A stretch of DNA of 64,000 bases. Origin: Nocardia araoensis NBRC 100135 (GTDB lineage: Bacteria; Actinomycetota; Actinomycetes; Mycobacteriales; Mycobacteriaceae). A model generated the notes under the pieces. The model saw only the letters and a program-made list of their open reading frames with translations. It searched no databases and was not told the DNA's origin. Location of the stretch: the NCBI RefSeq assembly GCF_000308435.1, contig NZ_BAFR01000131.1, positions 1 to 64,000 of the forward strand, written 5' to 3'. Each line of letters opens with the position of its first letter. The stretch's first letter is position 1. Made by a program: the position numbers and the translations under genes. Below are positions 32,367-42,516 of the stretch, in pieces.

Positions 32367-33512
32367 TCAGGCGAGCTTCAGGCTGCGCCCGATGATCTCC
32401 TTCATGATCTCGGTGGTGCCGCCGTAGATGGTCTGGATGCGGGCGTCCATGTAGGCCTTGGCGATCGGGTATTCCTTCATGTACCCGTATCCGCCGTGCA
32501 GCTGCAGGCAGCGGTTGATCAGGTCGAGCTGCTCCTCGGTGCTCCACCACTTGGCCATCGCCGCGTCCTCCGCGGTCAGCTTGCCCTCGTTGAGCAGTTC
32601 GATGAACTTGTCGACCATCAGGCGCACCGCGGTGGTCTTGGTGGCCAGTTCGGCGAGCACGAACCGGGTGTTCTGCAGCGCGCCGATCGGCTTGCCGAAC
32701 GCCTTGCGGTCGCGGACGTACTGCACCGTCATATCCAGGCAGGACTCCATCGCCGCCGCCGCCATGACGGCGATCGACAGGCGTTCCTGCGGCAGGTTCT
32801 GCATGAGGTGGATGAAGCCCATCCCCTCGGTGCCGAGCAGATTCTTGCCGGGCACGCGCACGTCGGTGAAGCTCAGCTCGGCGGTGTCCTGGGCCTTGAG
32901 GCCGAGCTTGTCCAGGTTGCGGCCGCGCTCGAAGCCGGGCATGCCGCGCTCGACCACGAACAGGCTGAAGCCCATCGCCCCCTTCTCGGGGTCGGTCTGC
33001 GCCACCACGATCACGATGTCGGAGTTGATGCCGTTGGTGATGAAGGTCTTGGCGCCGTTGAGGATCCAGTCGTCCCCGTCGCGCACCGCGCGGGTCTTGA
33101 TGCCCTGCAGGTCCGAACCGGTGCCCGGTTCGGTCATCGCGATCGCGGTGATGATCTCGCCCGCGCAGAAGCCGGGCAGCCAGCGCTGCTTCTGCTCGTC
33201 GTTGGCCAACTCGAGCAGGTAAGGCGCGATCACATCGTTGTGCAGCGAGAAGCCGAGGCCGGAGTACTGGCCGCGTACGCACTCCTCCGAGACGATGGCG
33301 TTGTAGCGGAAGTCCTTCACCCCGCCGCCGCCGTACTGCTCCGGCATGGCCATGCCGAGGAAGCCCTGCTTGCCCGCCTCGAGCCAGACCTCCCGGTCGA
33401 CGATCCCCTGCTCCTCCCACTTCGCGTGATCGGGCGCGACGTGCTGATCGAGAAACTTGCGGAACGACTCCCGGAACAGTTCGTGCTCGGGTTCGAACAG
33501 TGTGCGTTCCAC
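32367..33512 (-). CDS. Acyl-CoA dehydrogenase
   Basis: A 381-residue FAD enzyme of the acyl-CoA dehydrogenase superfamily. The N-terminal domain has the AWEEQGIVDREVW helix region, the middle domain IAMTEPGTGSDLQGIKT (substrate and FAD contact) with WILNGAKTFITNGINSD, and the C-terminal domain LQLHGGYGYMKEYPIAKAYMDARIQTIYGGTTEIMKEIIGRSL with the FAD-binding and active-site loop. It oxidises an acyl-CoA to the trans-2-enoyl-CoA; chain preference is not readable. In length and motifs it resembles the long-chain FadE/AcdA type. Start MERTLFEPEHELF at 33512 is preceded by AGGAGG. Confidence 0.95.
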   Translation of the reverse strand: MERTLFEPEHELFRESFRKFLDQHVAPDHAKWEEQGIVDREVWLEAGKQGFLGMAMPEQYGGGGVKDFRYNAIVSEECVRGQYSGLGFSLHNDVIAPYLLELANDEQKQRWLPGFCAGEIITAIAMTEPGTGSDLQGIKTRAVRDGDDWILNGAKTFITNGINSDIVIVVAQTDPEKGAMGFSLFVVERGMPGFERGRNLDKLGLKAQDTAELSFTDVRVPGKNLLGTEGMGFIHLMQNLPQERLSIAVMAAAAMESCLDMTVQYVRDRKAFGKPIGALQNTRFVLAELATKTTAVRLMVDKFIELLNEGKLTAEDAAMAKWWSTEEQLDLINRCLQLHGGYGYMKEYPIAKAYMDARIQTIYGGTTEIMKEIIGRSLKLA

Positions 33513-33954
33513 GCCAACCTCCTAGTGACCACACCGGCCGGTCCACACCGACCAGTCGTTGCCCCATACCGTACCCGGAAAGAGAATCGCTGTTCACTTC
33601 TGGGGCCAGAACCATGGTCTCACCAGGAGCGGTTGCCTGCGTCGAGTTCAGGAGACGAGATTTCCGGCAAACACGGCGGAGGACGCCGAGGCATCGCACA
33701 GCATCGTCCGCGACAGGCGGCGCGCGCGTCGTATCCGCAGCGGCGACCGGCTTCCTCATGCTCGACCTCGGCATGGACACCGACGAGCCGGGTGTATCCC
33801 TGTGGCGTTTCATGATCGCGAGCTTTATCGCTCGCTCGGCTTCGAGCCCACCGGAGAATTGGTCGATGACGAAACAGAGGCTGTCCTGCGCTGGTGAGCG
33901 CGCTCCGGGCGCCGGGGTTGGATCGCCACCGACCGCTGCTCACCGAGCCCGACG
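33513..33954. other. Low-coding region between acyl-CoA dehydrogenase and acyltransferase genes
   Basis: No intact gene. The dehydrogenase promoter should lie in the first 90 bp. The right half holds a degraded GNAT acetyltransferase end (listed separately). Nothing else was recognised. Confidence 0.5.
33730..33897 (+). pseudogene. Remnant of a GNAT-family acetyltransferase C-terminus
   Basis: The last 29 codons before the TGA at 33895-33897 read FHDRELYRSLGFEPTGE and continue to a VLRW end. The LYRSLGFEPTGE segment is the acetyl-CoA-binding end of GNAT enzymes. The stretch expected just upstream, DLGMDTDEPGVSL (about 33767-33805), is in a different frame, so a frameshift separates the two. 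No start codon with a ribosome site or full N-terminal domain is present. I read this as a decayed gene, with the left boundary approximate. Confidence 0.5.
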
Positions 33955-34851
33955 TCAGCGTTTCAGCCAGCCCCGCAAGCGGCCCACCAGAGTGCGGCCT
34001 TCGTCGCGCTCGCGCTCGGCGAAGAGGAAGTTCATCTCCTCCTCCAGCGCTTTGCGCACCACGTCGCGGAATTCCAAGGTGGCGGCGTGTATGTCGCCCG
34101 CATCGCGCCAGGGCGCCGGGTCGATGGGCGCGCCCGCGGAGAAGTAGAAGCGCTCCGGCCGCGGGATGACGGTGGGGCCGACGCCCCGGATCAGCGGCGG
34201 CGTGAGGTCGCGGCTGAGACCGAGCGCTTCCACTGTCCAGCGCAGCGGGCGCAGGACCGGATGGTCGCCGTCGACCACGATGTCGTAGGCGTCGTCGACG
34301 CCGATCATCGCGACCGGGACGATGGGCGCGCCCGCCTCGATGGCCATGCGCGCGAAACCGCTGCGTCCCTCCCACTTCAGCAGGTACTTCTCATCTTTAC
34401 GCCGGACCGCCTCCCGGCCGCCGCCGGGGAACACCATCACGGCCTCACCACGCCGGAGCAGGGCCAGGCAGTTCGACCGCGTCCCCCGCACCGCGCCGTA
34501 GTGGTGCAGGATGTGACGGACACCGGGCACATTGATCAGTACGTTCTCCGCGAGACCGCGGATCAGGCGGCCGCGGCGGCGCAGCACCTCGGGCAGCAGC
34601 ATGGGAGCGTCGATGCCGCCAAGTAGGTTGTGGTTACCGACCAGCAGCACCGGGCCGTCGGCCGGGATGTTCTCCAAGCCGTAGAAGCGCGGGCTGGTCC
34701 ACGCGCGCAGTGGCGCGAGCAGGGTGTCGATCACCCGCAGATCGGTGTCGGTCAGCGAAACCGACAGCGGCGCACCGTCGCTGAGCGCCGGATCGGCGCT
34801 GTTCGCGGTGCCGGAGCGCCGGGTGCGGGAATCGGAGCGGACGTCCGACAT
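33955..34851 (-). CDS. 1-acyl-glycerol-3-phosphate-type acyltransferase (PlsC superfamily)
   Basis: A 298-residue acyltransferase of the LPLAT superfamily. The catalytic histidine sits in VGNHNLLGGIDAPML, a longer loop than the usual HX4D, as in the diacylglycerol acyltransferase-like branch, and the substrate-binding block is VMVFPGGGREAVRRKDEKY, followed by PIVPVAMIGVDDAY. It should move an acyl group from acyl-CoA or acyl-ACP to a lipid alcohol at the membrane. The ATG at 34851 has AGGAGGG upstream and a polar, disordered first 30 residues. The frame stays open further upstream but lacks family sequence. Confidence 0.88.
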   Translation of the reverse strand: MSDVRSDSRTRRSGTANSADPALSDGAPLSVSLTDTDLRVIDTLLAPLRAWTSPRFYGLENIPADGPVLLVGNHNLLGGIDAPMLLPEVLRRRGRLIRGLAENVLINVPGVRHILHHYGAVRGTRSNCLALLRRGEAVMVFPGGGREAVRRKDEKYLLKWEGRSGFARMAIEAGAPIVPVAMIGVDDAYDIVVDGDHPVLRPLRWTVEALGLSRDLTPPLIRGVGPTVIPRPERFYFSAGAPIDPAPWRDAGDIHAATLEFRDVVRKALEEEMNFLFAERERDEGRTLVGRLRGWLKR

Positions 34852-35089
34852 GAACCCTCCTGGTGTCGATTCGATGACGATAGCGCAACGAAATCGACTG
34901 CGTCGCACCGGATGTGCGCGTCGCGTCCCGACACGCCCGATCCGGTCGATCGACCAGCTCGTTCGCCGTCCCGGCAAGCCCGCCGCGAACTCGCACTTCG
35001 GGGACGGCAACGCGGGCGTCGGCGCACGTTCCGAGGCACGTCCACACGGCACGGACCACTGACGTTCACTGTCGAAACGGGCGCTCGCC

Positions 35090-36646
35090 CTACTCCTGCG
35101 TACCGTTCGTCCCCGCGTGCGCGTACTCCGACAGGGCGGCGGCGAGAGCATGCGGCACACGCGCGCGGACGCGGGTTCCGCCCTCCTCGTGGTCGGAGCC
35201 CAGGATGCGGCCGTCGGCGTGGATGCGGGCCAGCAGGTCACCGCGCGTGTACGGCAGCAGCACGCTGATCTCCACGTCCAAGCCGCCGAGCATCTCGGCG
35301 AGCCGCTCGCGCAGCGCGTCGATGCCCTGGCCGCCGCGCGCGGAGACGAACGACGCGTCGGGCAGCAGCGCACGCAGGTTGGTGAGCTCGGTCGGCCCCA
35401 TCGCGTCGGTCTTGTTCACCACCAGCAGTTCGGGCGGGGCGGGCGTGCCGGATTCCTTGATCACGTCCGTGATCACCTCCCGAACCGCCTTGATCTGCTC
35501 CGCGGGCAACGCGTCGGAGCCGTCCACCACGTGCAGCAGCAGGTCGGCGCCGGTCACCTCCTCCAAGGTGGAGCGGAACGCCTCGACCAGCTGGGTCGGC
35601 AGGTGCCGCACGAAGCCCACGGTGTCGGTGAACACGACCTCGCGCCCGTCGTCCAACTCGGCCCGGCGGGTGGTCGGATCGAGGGTGGCGAACAGCGCGT
35701 CCTGGACCAGCACGCCGGATCCGGTGAGCTTGTTCATCAGGCTCGACTTGCCCGCGTTGGTGTAGCCGACGATCGCCACGGACGGGATGCCACTGGAAGT
35801 GCGGCGCGCCCGCATGGTGTCGCGCGCGGTCTTCATCTCGCGGATCTCCCGGCGCAGTTTGGCCATGCGCTCCCGGATGCGACGACGATCGGTCTCGATC
35901 TTGGTCTCACCGGGACCGCGCAGACCCACACCGCCGTTGCTGCCGGCGCGGCCACCGGCCTGCCGGGACATCGACTCACCCCAGCCACGCAGCCGGGGCA
36001 GCATGTACTCCATCTGGGCCAGCGAGACCTGCGCCTTGCCCTCCCGGGAGGTGGCGTGCTGGGCGAAGATGTCCAGGATCAACGCGGTCCGGTCGACCAC
36101 CTTGACCTTGACCACCTTCTCCAGTGCGGTCAGCTGGGCCGGGGTCAGCTCACCGTCACAGATGACGGTGTCCGCGCCGGTCTCCAGCACCACAGAGCGC
36201 AGCTCGTCGGCCTTGCCGGAGCCGATGTAGGTGGCCGGATCCGGCCGGTCGCGGCGCTGGATCAGCGCTTCCAGCACCTCGGAACCGGCGGTCTCGGCGA
36301 GCGCCGCCAACTCCGCCATGCTGGCCTCGGCCTGCGTGGCGGTTCCCGTGGTCCAGACTCCGACCAGCACGACGCGCTCCAGGCGCAGCTGCCGGTACTC
36401 GACCTCGGTGATGTCGGTGAGCTCGGTGGACAGGCCCGCCACGCGGCGCAGCGAGCTACGGTCCTCCAACTGCAGTTCACCGGTGGTGGGATCGGCCGAC
36501 CAGCCCGATCGCTCCATCCGTGCCCGGTGCTCGGCCACGACGTCGCCGGTCACCGTGTCTCCGCCGGATACGCCGCCGTCGGCCGCTTCGGCGGCGCGGT
36601 CGCTCGCGTCCGCCGGAGTGAATTCATACGTCTCTGATTTCCTCAT
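35090..36646 (-). CDS. hflX: Ribosome-associated GTPase HflX
   Basis: A 518-residue HflX. The N-terminal HflX domain includes YIGSGKADELRSVV and VCDGELTPAQLTALEK-like sequence (VICDGELTPAQ), then LRGPGETKIETDRRRIRERM, and the G domain has GYTNAGKSSLMN (P-loop), ATLDPTT, DTVGFVRHLP and NKTDAM. HflX splits stalled 70S ribosomes, for example after heat or antibiotic stress. The start MRKSETYEF at 36646 was preferred over an in-frame codon 39 bases upstream because the upstream part has no family match. In M. tuberculosis Rv2725c occupies the same position next to dapF. Confidence 0.96.
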   Translation of the reverse strand: MRKSETYEFTPADASDRAAEAADGGVSGGDTVTGDVVAEHRARMERSGWSADPTTGELQLEDRSSLRRVAGLSTELTDITEVEYRQLRLERVVLVGVWTTGTATQAEASMAELAALAETAGSEVLEALIQRRDRPDPATYIGSGKADELRSVVLETGADTVICDGELTPAQLTALEKVVKVKVVDRTALILDIFAQHATSREGKAQVSLAQMEYMLPRLRGWGESMSRQAGGRAGSNGGVGLRGPGETKIETDRRRIRERMAKLRREIREMKTARDTMRARRTSSGIPSVAIVGYTNAGKSSLMNKLTGSGVLVQDALFATLDPTTRRAELDDGREVVFTDTVGFVRHLPTQLVEAFRSTLEEVTGADLLLHVVDGSDALPAEQIKAVREVITDVIKESGTPAPPELLVVNKTDAMGPTELTNLRALLPDASFVSARGGQGIDALRERLAEMLGGLDVEISVLLPYTRGDLLARIHADGRILGSDHEEGGTRVRARVPHALAAALSEYAHAGTNGTQE

Positions 36647-36707
36647 ACACCATCCATGCTGCCACGACATCACCGCAGCACGCACCCGGTTATCGGGCGC
36701 GATGCCG

Positions 36708-37598
36708 CTACCGGCCGTCCCACCAGGACCCGGCGAGGCGGCCCGTGGCCAGCAGGACCGACGGCCCGCGCAGCCAGGCGGAGCCGCGTTCGAGCCCGAC
36801 GGTCAGTGCGCCGCCGGGCACCCGGACCGTCACGCGGCCGGAATCCGCGCCGATCCGGAAGCCGTCGGCGGCCAGCGCCGCGGCGGCCGCGGCGACGGTT
36901 CCCGTTCCGCAGGAACGAGTTTCGCCCACGCCGCGCTCGTAGACCCGCATGTCGACCGACCGCTCGGCGTCCAGCGCCGTGACGATCTCGACGTTCACTC
37001 CATGCGGGAACAGGTCCGGATCGAAGCCGGGCGGCACGGTGAGGTCGAGCTTGCCGAGCGCGTCCGCGGACATGCCCGGATCGACACAGGCCAGATGCGG
37101 ATTGCCGACATCGATACCGATGCCGGGCAGCGCCCAGCCCGCGATGGTCGCGGTGGACGGGCCGAGTTCGCGCACGCGGCCCATGCCGACGGTGACGTCC
37201 CCGGTGACCGTGTTCCCGGTGTGTACGGTGACCGGGCGCGCCCCGGCGCGGCTGCCGACCACGAAACTGTCGCGGGTCTCCAGCCCCGAGGCGTGCAGGT
37301 AGTGCGCGAACACCCGCACGCCGTTGCCGCACATCTCGGCGATCGAGCCGTCGGCATTGCGGTAGTCCATGAACCAGTCGTCGGCGCCGACTTCCTCCGG
37401 AAGCTCCGCGAGCACACCGGCGGCCCGCAGCGCACCGGCCCGCGCGACCCGCAGCACGCCGTCCGCGCCGAGCCCGCGCCTGCGATCACACAGCGCGCCG
37501 ACCTGCTCGGCCGTCAGCGCGAGGGCGGCTTCCGGGTCCGGCAGCACCACGAAATCGTTCTCGGTGCCGTGGCCCTTGGTGAACTCGATATCCGGCAC
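36708..37598 (-). CDS. dapF: Diaminopimelate epimerase DapF
   Basis: A 296-residue epimerase converting LL- to meso-diaminopimelate for lysine and peptidoglycan synthesis. The two catalytic cysteines are in [15 protein letters not shown] and [17 protein letters not shown]-terminal [16 protein letters not shown] is the classic start of the family. The start is a GTG at 37598. It follows the SpoU methyltransferase gene by 24 bp and precedes hflX, all on one strand. Confidence 0.97.
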   Translation of the reverse strand: MPDIEFTKGHGTENDFVVLPDPEAALALTAEQVGALCDRRRGLGADGVLRVARAGALRAAGVLAELPEEVGADDWFMDYRNADGSIAEMCGNGVRVFAHYLHASGLETRDSFVVGSRAGARPVTVHTGNTVTGDVTVGMGRVRELGPSTATIAGWALPGIGIDVGNPHLACVDPGMSADALGKLDLTVPPGFDPDLFPHGVNVEIVTALDAERSVDMRVYERGVGETRSCGTGTVAAAAAALAADGFRIGADSGRVTVRVPGGALTVGLERGSAWLRGPSVLLATGRLAGSWWDGR

Positions 37599-37622
37599 GT
37601 GCGATGTCTCCCTGTCTCGTCG

Positions 37623-38459
37623 TCACTTGGCAAACGTCCGGCGCTGCCGGGAAATTTCGTAGAGCGTCACCGCGGCCGCCGAGGGCGCACCCAGCGAGCT
37701 GGCCGTGCCACCCATCGGGATGTGCACCATGTCGTCGCAGGCCGCTTGCCAGGCGGCGCTCATGCCGCTGGTCTCGTTGCCGACGACGAGGATGGTCGCC
37801 TCGGTGAAGTCGTAGTCGTAGGCGGCGTGCGTGCCGTGCTCGTCGGTCCCCACGATGCGGGTCGGGATGCCGCGGCGGATCTGCCGGTTGCGGAACTCCA
37901 GCACCTGCGCGGGCCCGGCGGCGCGGATCACCGGCACGGCGAACAGCGAACCGGTCGACGCGCGCACGGCCTGGGGGTCGTACTGGTCGGCGCCGTGCCC
38001 GGTGACGATGACGCCGCTGGCGCCGAACGCGTCGGCCGAGCGGATCAGCGTGCCCAAGTTGCCCGGCGAGTTGGGCCGGTCGAACACCACGACCACCGGC
38101 GCGTCCTCCCCCGGCTCACCCGGTTCGAAGGTCTCCAGCTCGGGCTGCCGCGACTCCGCGACCGCCACCAGCTCCGGTACCGCGCCGGACTTCTCGCCGA
38201 GTTCGGCCATCAACTCGGGCACCAGGCCGACCTGCGGCACACCGCAGGTGTCCAGCACTTCGCGCGCCCAGCCGGACAGCTCGGGGCCGCCGAGGCGGTA
38301 CAGCAGCGTCTCCAGCGGCCAGTCGTTGGCGATGGCCTGCGTGATCGGACGCACCCCCTGCACCAGGAAACGACCGTCGCGATGACGCTTGGTGCGGTTG
38401 TTGAGGTAGGCCTGCCACACCTGGACGGAGGCGTTGCGCGTGCTCACACGTCGGGTCAC
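37623..38459 (-). CDS. SpoU/TrmH-family RNA methyltransferase
   Basis: A 278-residue SPOUT methyltransferase with an N-terminal substrate-binding part and a C-terminal knotted domain. Motif 1 is [21 protein letters not shown] with the conserved Arg, motif 2 is [13 protein letters not shown]. Motif 3 reads [20 protein letters not shown]: where most TrmH proteins have SLNVSVA, the Asn that helps bind AdoMet is Gly. The target is probably a ribose 2'-OH of rRNA or tRNA. The start is GTG at 38459, overlapping the miaA stop as GTGA; a GTG at 38447 is possible. In mycobacteria miaA and dapF are adjacent, so this gene is an addition here. Confidence 0.88.
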   Translation of the reverse strand: MTRRVSTRNASVQVWQAYLNNRTKRHRDGRFLVQGVRPITQAIANDWPLETLLYRLGGPELSGWAREVLDTCGVPQVGLVPELMAELGEKSGAVPELVAVAESRQPELETFEPGEPGEDAPVVVVFDRPNSPGNLGTLIRSADAFGASGVIVTGHGADQYDPQAVRASTGSLFAVPVIRAAGPAQVLEFRNRQIRRGIPTRIVGTDEHGTHAAYDYDFTEATILVVGNETSGMSAAWQAACDDMVHIPMGGTASSLGAPSAAAVTLYEISRQRRTFAK

Positions 38460-39388
38460 TGCGGAGTCCGTTCTTTCTCGTCGAGCAGGGCCAGCGCGGT
38501 CGCGGCCGGATCCGGGGCAGCGCCGTCCACCCACCGCACCCGGGGATCGCGCCGGAACCAGGAGCGTTGCCTGCGCACGTAGCGCCGGGTACCGATCAGG
38601 GTGCGTTCCTGAGCGTGGTTCAGGTCGTATTCGTTGTCCAGATGGGCCAGGACTTGTGCGTAGCCGATGGCCCGCCGGGCCGTGACGCCCTCGCGCAGGC
38701 CGCACTCGATCAGGCCCTGTACCTCCTCGACCAGTCCGCCTTCGAACATGGCGGCGGTGCGCCGCTCGATCCGCGCGTCCAAGGCCGCCGTCTCCCGGTC
38801 GACGCCGATGATGACGGTGCCCCAGCGCGGCTGCCCGATGGTGGGCGCCGAGGCGGCGAACGGCTGACCGGTGAGTTCCACGACCTCGAGCGCACGCACC
38901 ATCCGGCGCCCGTCGGTGGGCAGGATGGTGGCCGCGGCCGCGGGATCGGCCTCGCGCAGCGCCGCGTGCACGGCCGCGACGCCCTGTTCGGCGAGCACCG
39001 ACTCCCAGCGCGCCCGCACGGCCGGATCGGTGGCCGGGAACTCCCATTGGTCCAACAGTGCCTGGACGTACATCATCGAGCCGCCCACGATGACCGGCAC
39101 CCGGCCGCGTCCCATGATGGCGACGACGTCCGCGCTCGCCGCCGCCTGGTAGGCGGCCACGGACGCGGTGTCGGTCACGTCGAGCACGTCGAGCTGGTGG
39201 TGCGGGATGCCCCGCCGCTGCGCGACGGGCAGCTTCGCGGTGCCGATGTCCATGCCGCGGTACAGCTGCATGGCGTCGATGTTCACGATCTCGCCGCCGA
39301 GTCGTTCGGCCAGGTCGAGGGCCAGATCGGATTTGCCGGTGGCGGTGGGGCCGACGACCGCGATCGGAGTGATGCCGCGGGCCGTCAC
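38456..39388 (-). CDS. miaA: tRNA dimethylallyltransferase MiaA
   Basis: A 310-residue MiaA that adds the isopentenyl group to A37 of tRNAs reading UNN codons. The P-loop is [14 protein letters not shown]; the family blocks [48 protein letters not shown] and [11 protein letters not shown] are present. GTG start at 39388 overlaps the preceding stop (GTGA). MiaB, encoded 3 kb away, acts on its product. In M. tuberculosis the homologue Rv2727c has the same neighbours. Confidence 0.96.
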   Translation of the reverse strand: MTARGITPIAVVGPTATGKSDLALDLAERLGGEIVNIDAMQLYRGMDIGTAKLPVAQRRGIPHHQLDVLDVTDTASVAAYQAAASADVVAIMGRGRVPVIVGGSMMYVQALLDQWEFPATDPAVRARWESVLAEQGVAAVHAALREADPAAAATILPTDGRRMVRALEVVELTGQPFAASAPTIGQPRWGTVIIGVDRETAALDARIERRTAAMFEGGLVEEVQGLIECGLREGVTARRAIGYAQVLAHLDNEYDLNHAQERTLIGTRRYVRRQRSWFRRDPRVRWVDGAAPDPAATALALLDEKERTPQ

Positions 39389-40149
39389 GGCGCGTCGTCT
39401 CCCGCGGGCCGCCAGAGACTCACGTGATAGCCGACGCCGAACGGTGCGTCGCAGTAGCGCGTCTCGACCAGCGGGTCGGCGCCGAACAAGCCGGCCAGCA
39501 CCTGGTAGGCCGGGCGGCCCGCCAAGCCCAGTTCGGAGCACAACCCGGGGTCCAGGGCCCGCAACGCGGCGCGATCACCCGCGCTCAGCGCGTGGTCCAG
39601 CCGGTCTTGCACCGGACGGGCCCGTTCATCGAGGTAGCCGGGGGCCTTGACAGACAGCGTCGCCGCGCCGTCGGCGACGACCAGCACACCGCGCGCCTCG
39701 TCGTCGCCGTCCAGCTCGGCACGCAGCTTCGCCCCGGTCTCCTGGCAATGCTCCGCGGGCGCGTCCGCGGGAACGATGCGCGCCTCGGCGACCGCGTCCG
39801 GAGCGACCTGCCCGCGCAACCACCCGCCGATCAGGACGGCCAGCGGCAATTCGGCGTCGGCCGGTCGCGTTCCGGCGACCGCCGCACGCGAAAGGCCGAC
39901 CCGCACGTCCACGCCGAAGCCACGGAACGTGCCGACGGTCTCGGGACCGAACGTACGGTCACCGGCGCCGACGCCGACCACCGTCCAGTCGCCCGTCACG
40001 GCCGCGAAGGCGCGCACGATGTCGAGCACGGCGGACCGCAGCACCGCGCGCGGATCCGAATCCGCTGTTCCCGCCGTGTCCGCCGGACCACCGCACAGCT
40101 CGGGGACCAGCACGGGCGGCGATGGAACGAGGGCGGCGACGGAGAACAC
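39385..40149 (-). CDS. Conserved actinobacterial protein, Rv2728c-like, class III dioxygenase-type fold
   Basis: A 254-residue protein upstream of miaA, the position of Rv2728c in M. tuberculosis. It starts [20 protein letters not shown], reminiscent of the LigB/class III extradiol dioxygenase fold, but lacks the His-rich metal site of active dioxygenases, so an enzymatic role is unclear. Near the middle [23 protein letters not shown] is a conserved-looking block. GTGA overlap with miaA implies coupled translation. Function unknown. Confidence 0.8.
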   Translation of the reverse strand: MFSVAALVPSPPVLVPELCGGPADTAGTADSDPRAVLRSAVLDIVRAFAAVTGDWTVVGVGAGDRTFGPETVGTFRGFGVDVRVGLSRAAVAGTRPADAELPLAVLIGGWLRGQVAPDAVAEARIVPADAPAEHCQETGAKLRAELDGDDEARGVLVVADGAATLSVKAPGYLDERARPVQDRLDHALSAGDRAALRALDPGLCSELGLAGRPAYQVLAGLFGADPLVETRYCDAPFGVGYHVSLWRPAGDDAP

Positions 40150-40245
40150 GTCGTAACCGTAGTCGTTGCGGGGACCACCGGTACCTCCCGGCTTCGAGTG
40201 TCTCTGCCGGAAACACCGCCGGGATTGATAGTGTTCGAGGAGCTA

Positions 40246-40300
40246 CAACCCAGGTCATCAGGGGTTGGAATCCCCGGGATTCCTCCGTGGGAAGGCATGG
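40246..40300 (+). promoter_or_regulatory. Structured leader upstream of the DUF349 gene
   Basis: GGAATCCC and GGGATTCC (40267-40283) form an 8-bp hairpin around a single base. It adjoins CAACCC (40246-40251)/GGGTTG (40262-40267), which shares a base with it, and TTCC...GGAA just downstream, so alternative folds exclude each other. A GATAGT -10-like hexamer lies near 40227. Whether this is a regulatory RNA leader or an operator cannot be decided. Confidence 0.4.
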
Positions 40301-40389
40301 ATCGATGGTCACAAGGGCTCGGACCGGGTTGAATGGGATGAGCTAGGGCGTAATCAGGCAGCCGTGACGCGCGGCAGGGACGAGGAAAA

Positions 40390-41766
40390 ATGACCGACAG
40401 CAACGGAACCGCGAAAGCCGGCCCCGGCAAGATGCCCCGTTCTTCCGGTGCCCCGAAACCGGGCCGCTCGATTCAACCGCCCAAACCGCACGCGGTCAAA
40501 CCCGCCCCGGGCCCGGCCCAGCAGCATCCCCATCCCGTCGTCGTGCCCACCGTCTCCGATCCGAGCCTGTGGGGCCGGGTCGACGAAGACGGCACCGCGT
40601 GGGTGAAGACCGCCGAGGGCGAACGCCAGGTCGGCTCGTGGCAGGCCGGTGACGCCGCCGAGGGCCTGGCCCACTTCGGCCGCCGGTTCGATGATCTGGC
40701 CACCGAGGTGGCACTGCTGGAGGCCAGACTGGCCGCGGGCGCGGACGCGCGTAAGACCAAGGCCGCCGCCGTCGCGCTGGCCGAGTCGCTGCCGACCGCC
40801 GCCGTGATCGGTGACATCGAGGGCCTGGCCCGGCGCCTGCAGGCCATCGCCGAGCACTCCGAAGAGGCCGCCGCGCACGCGAAGGAAGAGAAGGAACGCG
40901 CCCGGCACGAGCACACCGAACGCAAGGAGGCGCTGGCCGCCGAGGCGGAGAAGATCGCCGCCGAGTCCACCCAGTGGAAGGCCGCGGGCGATCGGTTGCG
41001 CGAGATCCTCGACGAGTGGAAGTCGATCAGGGGCGTGGACCGCAAGGTCGACGACGCGCTGTGGAAGCGCTACTCCAAGGCGCGCGAGGCGTTCAACCGC
41101 CGTCGCGGCGCGCACTTCGCCGAGTTGGATCGCGAACGCGCCGCCGCCAAGGCTCGCAAGGAAGAACTGTGCGTGCAGGCCGAGGAACTGTCCGGCTCCA
41201 CCGACTGGGTGGCCACCGCGGGCGTCTTCCGCGACCTGCTCACCGAGTGGAAAGCCGCCGGGCGCGCACCACGTGAAGCCGACGAGGCGCTGTGGCGGCG
41301 CTTCAAGAGCGCGCAGGACGTCTTCTTCGCCGCCCGCAACGCCGCGGTCTCCGAGCGCGACGCCGAGTTCGAGCAGAACGCGGCCGCCAAGGAGGAACTG
41401 CTGAACGACTACGCCTTCATCGATCCCTCCGCCGACCTGGAAACGGCCCGCAGCGCGCTGCGCGAACTCCAGGAGAAGTGGGACGCCATCGGCAAGGTGC
41501 CGCGCGAGCGCATGCAGGAGCTGGAAGGCAAGCTGCGGTCGATCGAGAAGCGTGTGCGCGACGCGGTCGACGCGCAATGGCGGCGCACCGACCCCGAGGC
41601 GATGGCCCGCGCCGCCCAGTTCCGCGAGCGGGTGGCACAGTTCGAGGAGCAAGCCGCGAAGGCGCAGGCCGCGGGCAAGGCCCGCGACGCGGAGAAGGCG
41701 CTGGAACAGGCCAAGCAGTGGCGGGAGTGGGCCGAGGCCGCCGAGGGCGCCGTCAGCAATCGCTGA
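40390..41766 (+). CDS. DUF349-domain coiled-coil protein (Rv2731-like)
   Basis: A 458-residue, mostly alpha-helical protein. A Pro-rich first 60 residues lead into [26 protein letters not shown], then long charged coiled-coil helices and several DUF349 repeats with the W(K/R)..GR pattern ([62 protein letters not shown]). The function is unknown; in M. tuberculosis Rv2731 has the same neighbours. The ATG follows an AGGGACGAGGAAAA site and a structured leader region of about 150 bases. Confidence 0.88.
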   Translation: MTDSNGTAKAGPGKMPRSSGAPKPGRSIQPPKPHAVKPAPGPAQQHPHPVVVPTVSDPSLWGRVDEDGTAWVKTAEGERQVGSWQAGDAAEGLAHFGRRFDDLATEVALLEARLAAGADARKTKAAAVALAESLPTAAVIGDIEGLARRLQAIAEHSEEAAAHAKEEKERARHEHTERKEALAAEAEKIAAESTQWKAAGDRLREILDEWKSIRGVDRKVDDALWKRYSKAREAFNRRRGAHFAELDRERAAAKARKEELCVQAEELSGSTDWVATAGVFRDLLTEWKAAGRAPREADEALWRRFKSAQDVFFAARNAAVSERDAEFEQNAAAKEELLNDYAFIDPSADLETARSALRELQEKWDAIGKVPRERMQELEGKLRSIEKRVRDAVDAQWRRTDPEAMARAAQFRERVAQFEEQAAKAQAAGKARDAEKALEQAKQWREWAEAAEGAVSNR

Positions 41767-41784
41767 GATCGCAGGCCGGTGCGG

Positions 41785-42516
41785 TCAGGAATCGCCCATG
41801 AGGCGACGGCGGTCGCGTTCTTCCGCGGCCGCGGCGGCGTTGCGGCGCTGCTCCTCGGCGGCCAGGTGCAGCGCGGTACGGCTCCACACCACCCGGATCC
41901 AATGGAAGGTGAGCACGACGGTCACGATCGCGCCGAGGATCAGGCCGATGCCGGGGCCCGCGCCGACGTAGTTGCCGAGCCCGGGCGTCTGGCGGTGCCA
42001 GATGGACAGTACGCCGAACACGCCGGCCACGGCGCTGCCCGCGACCGCGATCCAAGCCAGCACCCAGCGGCGGGTCATCAGCGCAAGCATCGAGAACCCG
42101 ATGCCGAACACCACGACGAACCAGACGAAGATCCGCGAGGGCAGCCCGATGTGCTCGGCCCGCGCGACGTCGGTGTTCAGCAGCACGTCGAAGCCGCGCG
42201 CCCCGCCCGCGTGCGGCAGCACCAGCGAGGCCAGCAGCAGAAAGACCGCCCCGGCCACGACCATCGCGCGGACACCCGGATCGATCTCACCGGCGATCTT
42301 GCGCTCGACGGCGTCGAGATCGTCGCGGAACTGTTCGAAATCGGCGGTGCTCTCGGCGGAGCTCACTGAGTCCTCGTTTCGTTCGTCTGCGTCGGGGCGC
42401 GCGGGCTCGTGCCCCTGGTCGGCCGCGGACGCGCCGCGCTGGTTCTCGCCGGACGCGGGGACAGCCCCATCGGCGCCACGGGTGGCGTCGTCGTTGTCGT
42501 CCGGGCTCGTGGTCAT
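41785..42516 (-). CDS. Conserved membrane protein (Rv2732c-like)
   Basis: A 243-residue protein: about 85 acidic, disordered N-terminal residues, then four transmembrane helices (first [18 protein letters not shown], last [16 protein letters not shown]) and a coiled-coil-like Ala/Arg/Glu tail. M. tuberculosis has a comparable membrane gene (Rv2732c) next to miaB. ATGA overlap with miaB implies that it is made with MiaB. It converges on the DUF349 gene with 18 bp between stops. Function unknown. Confidence 0.82.
   Translation of the reverse strand: MTTSPDDNDDATRGADGAVPASGENQRGASAADQGHEPARPDADERNEDSVSSAESTADFEQFRDDLDAVERKIAGEIDPGVRAMVVAGAVFLLLASLVLPHAGGARGFDVLLNTDVARAEHIGLPSRIFVWFVVVFGIGFSMLALMTRRWVLAWIAVAGSAVAGVFGVLSIWHRQTPGLGNYVGAGPGIGLILGAIVTVVLTFHWIRVVWSRTALHLAAEEQRRNAAAAAEERDRRRLMGDS

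Noticed and set aside
33955-35373. 472-codon reading of the acyltransferase gene
   Set aside because: The first 174 codons overlap the intergenic gap and the hflX end, are Arg/Ala-rich and unlike PlsC; the ATG at 34851 has AGGAGGG.
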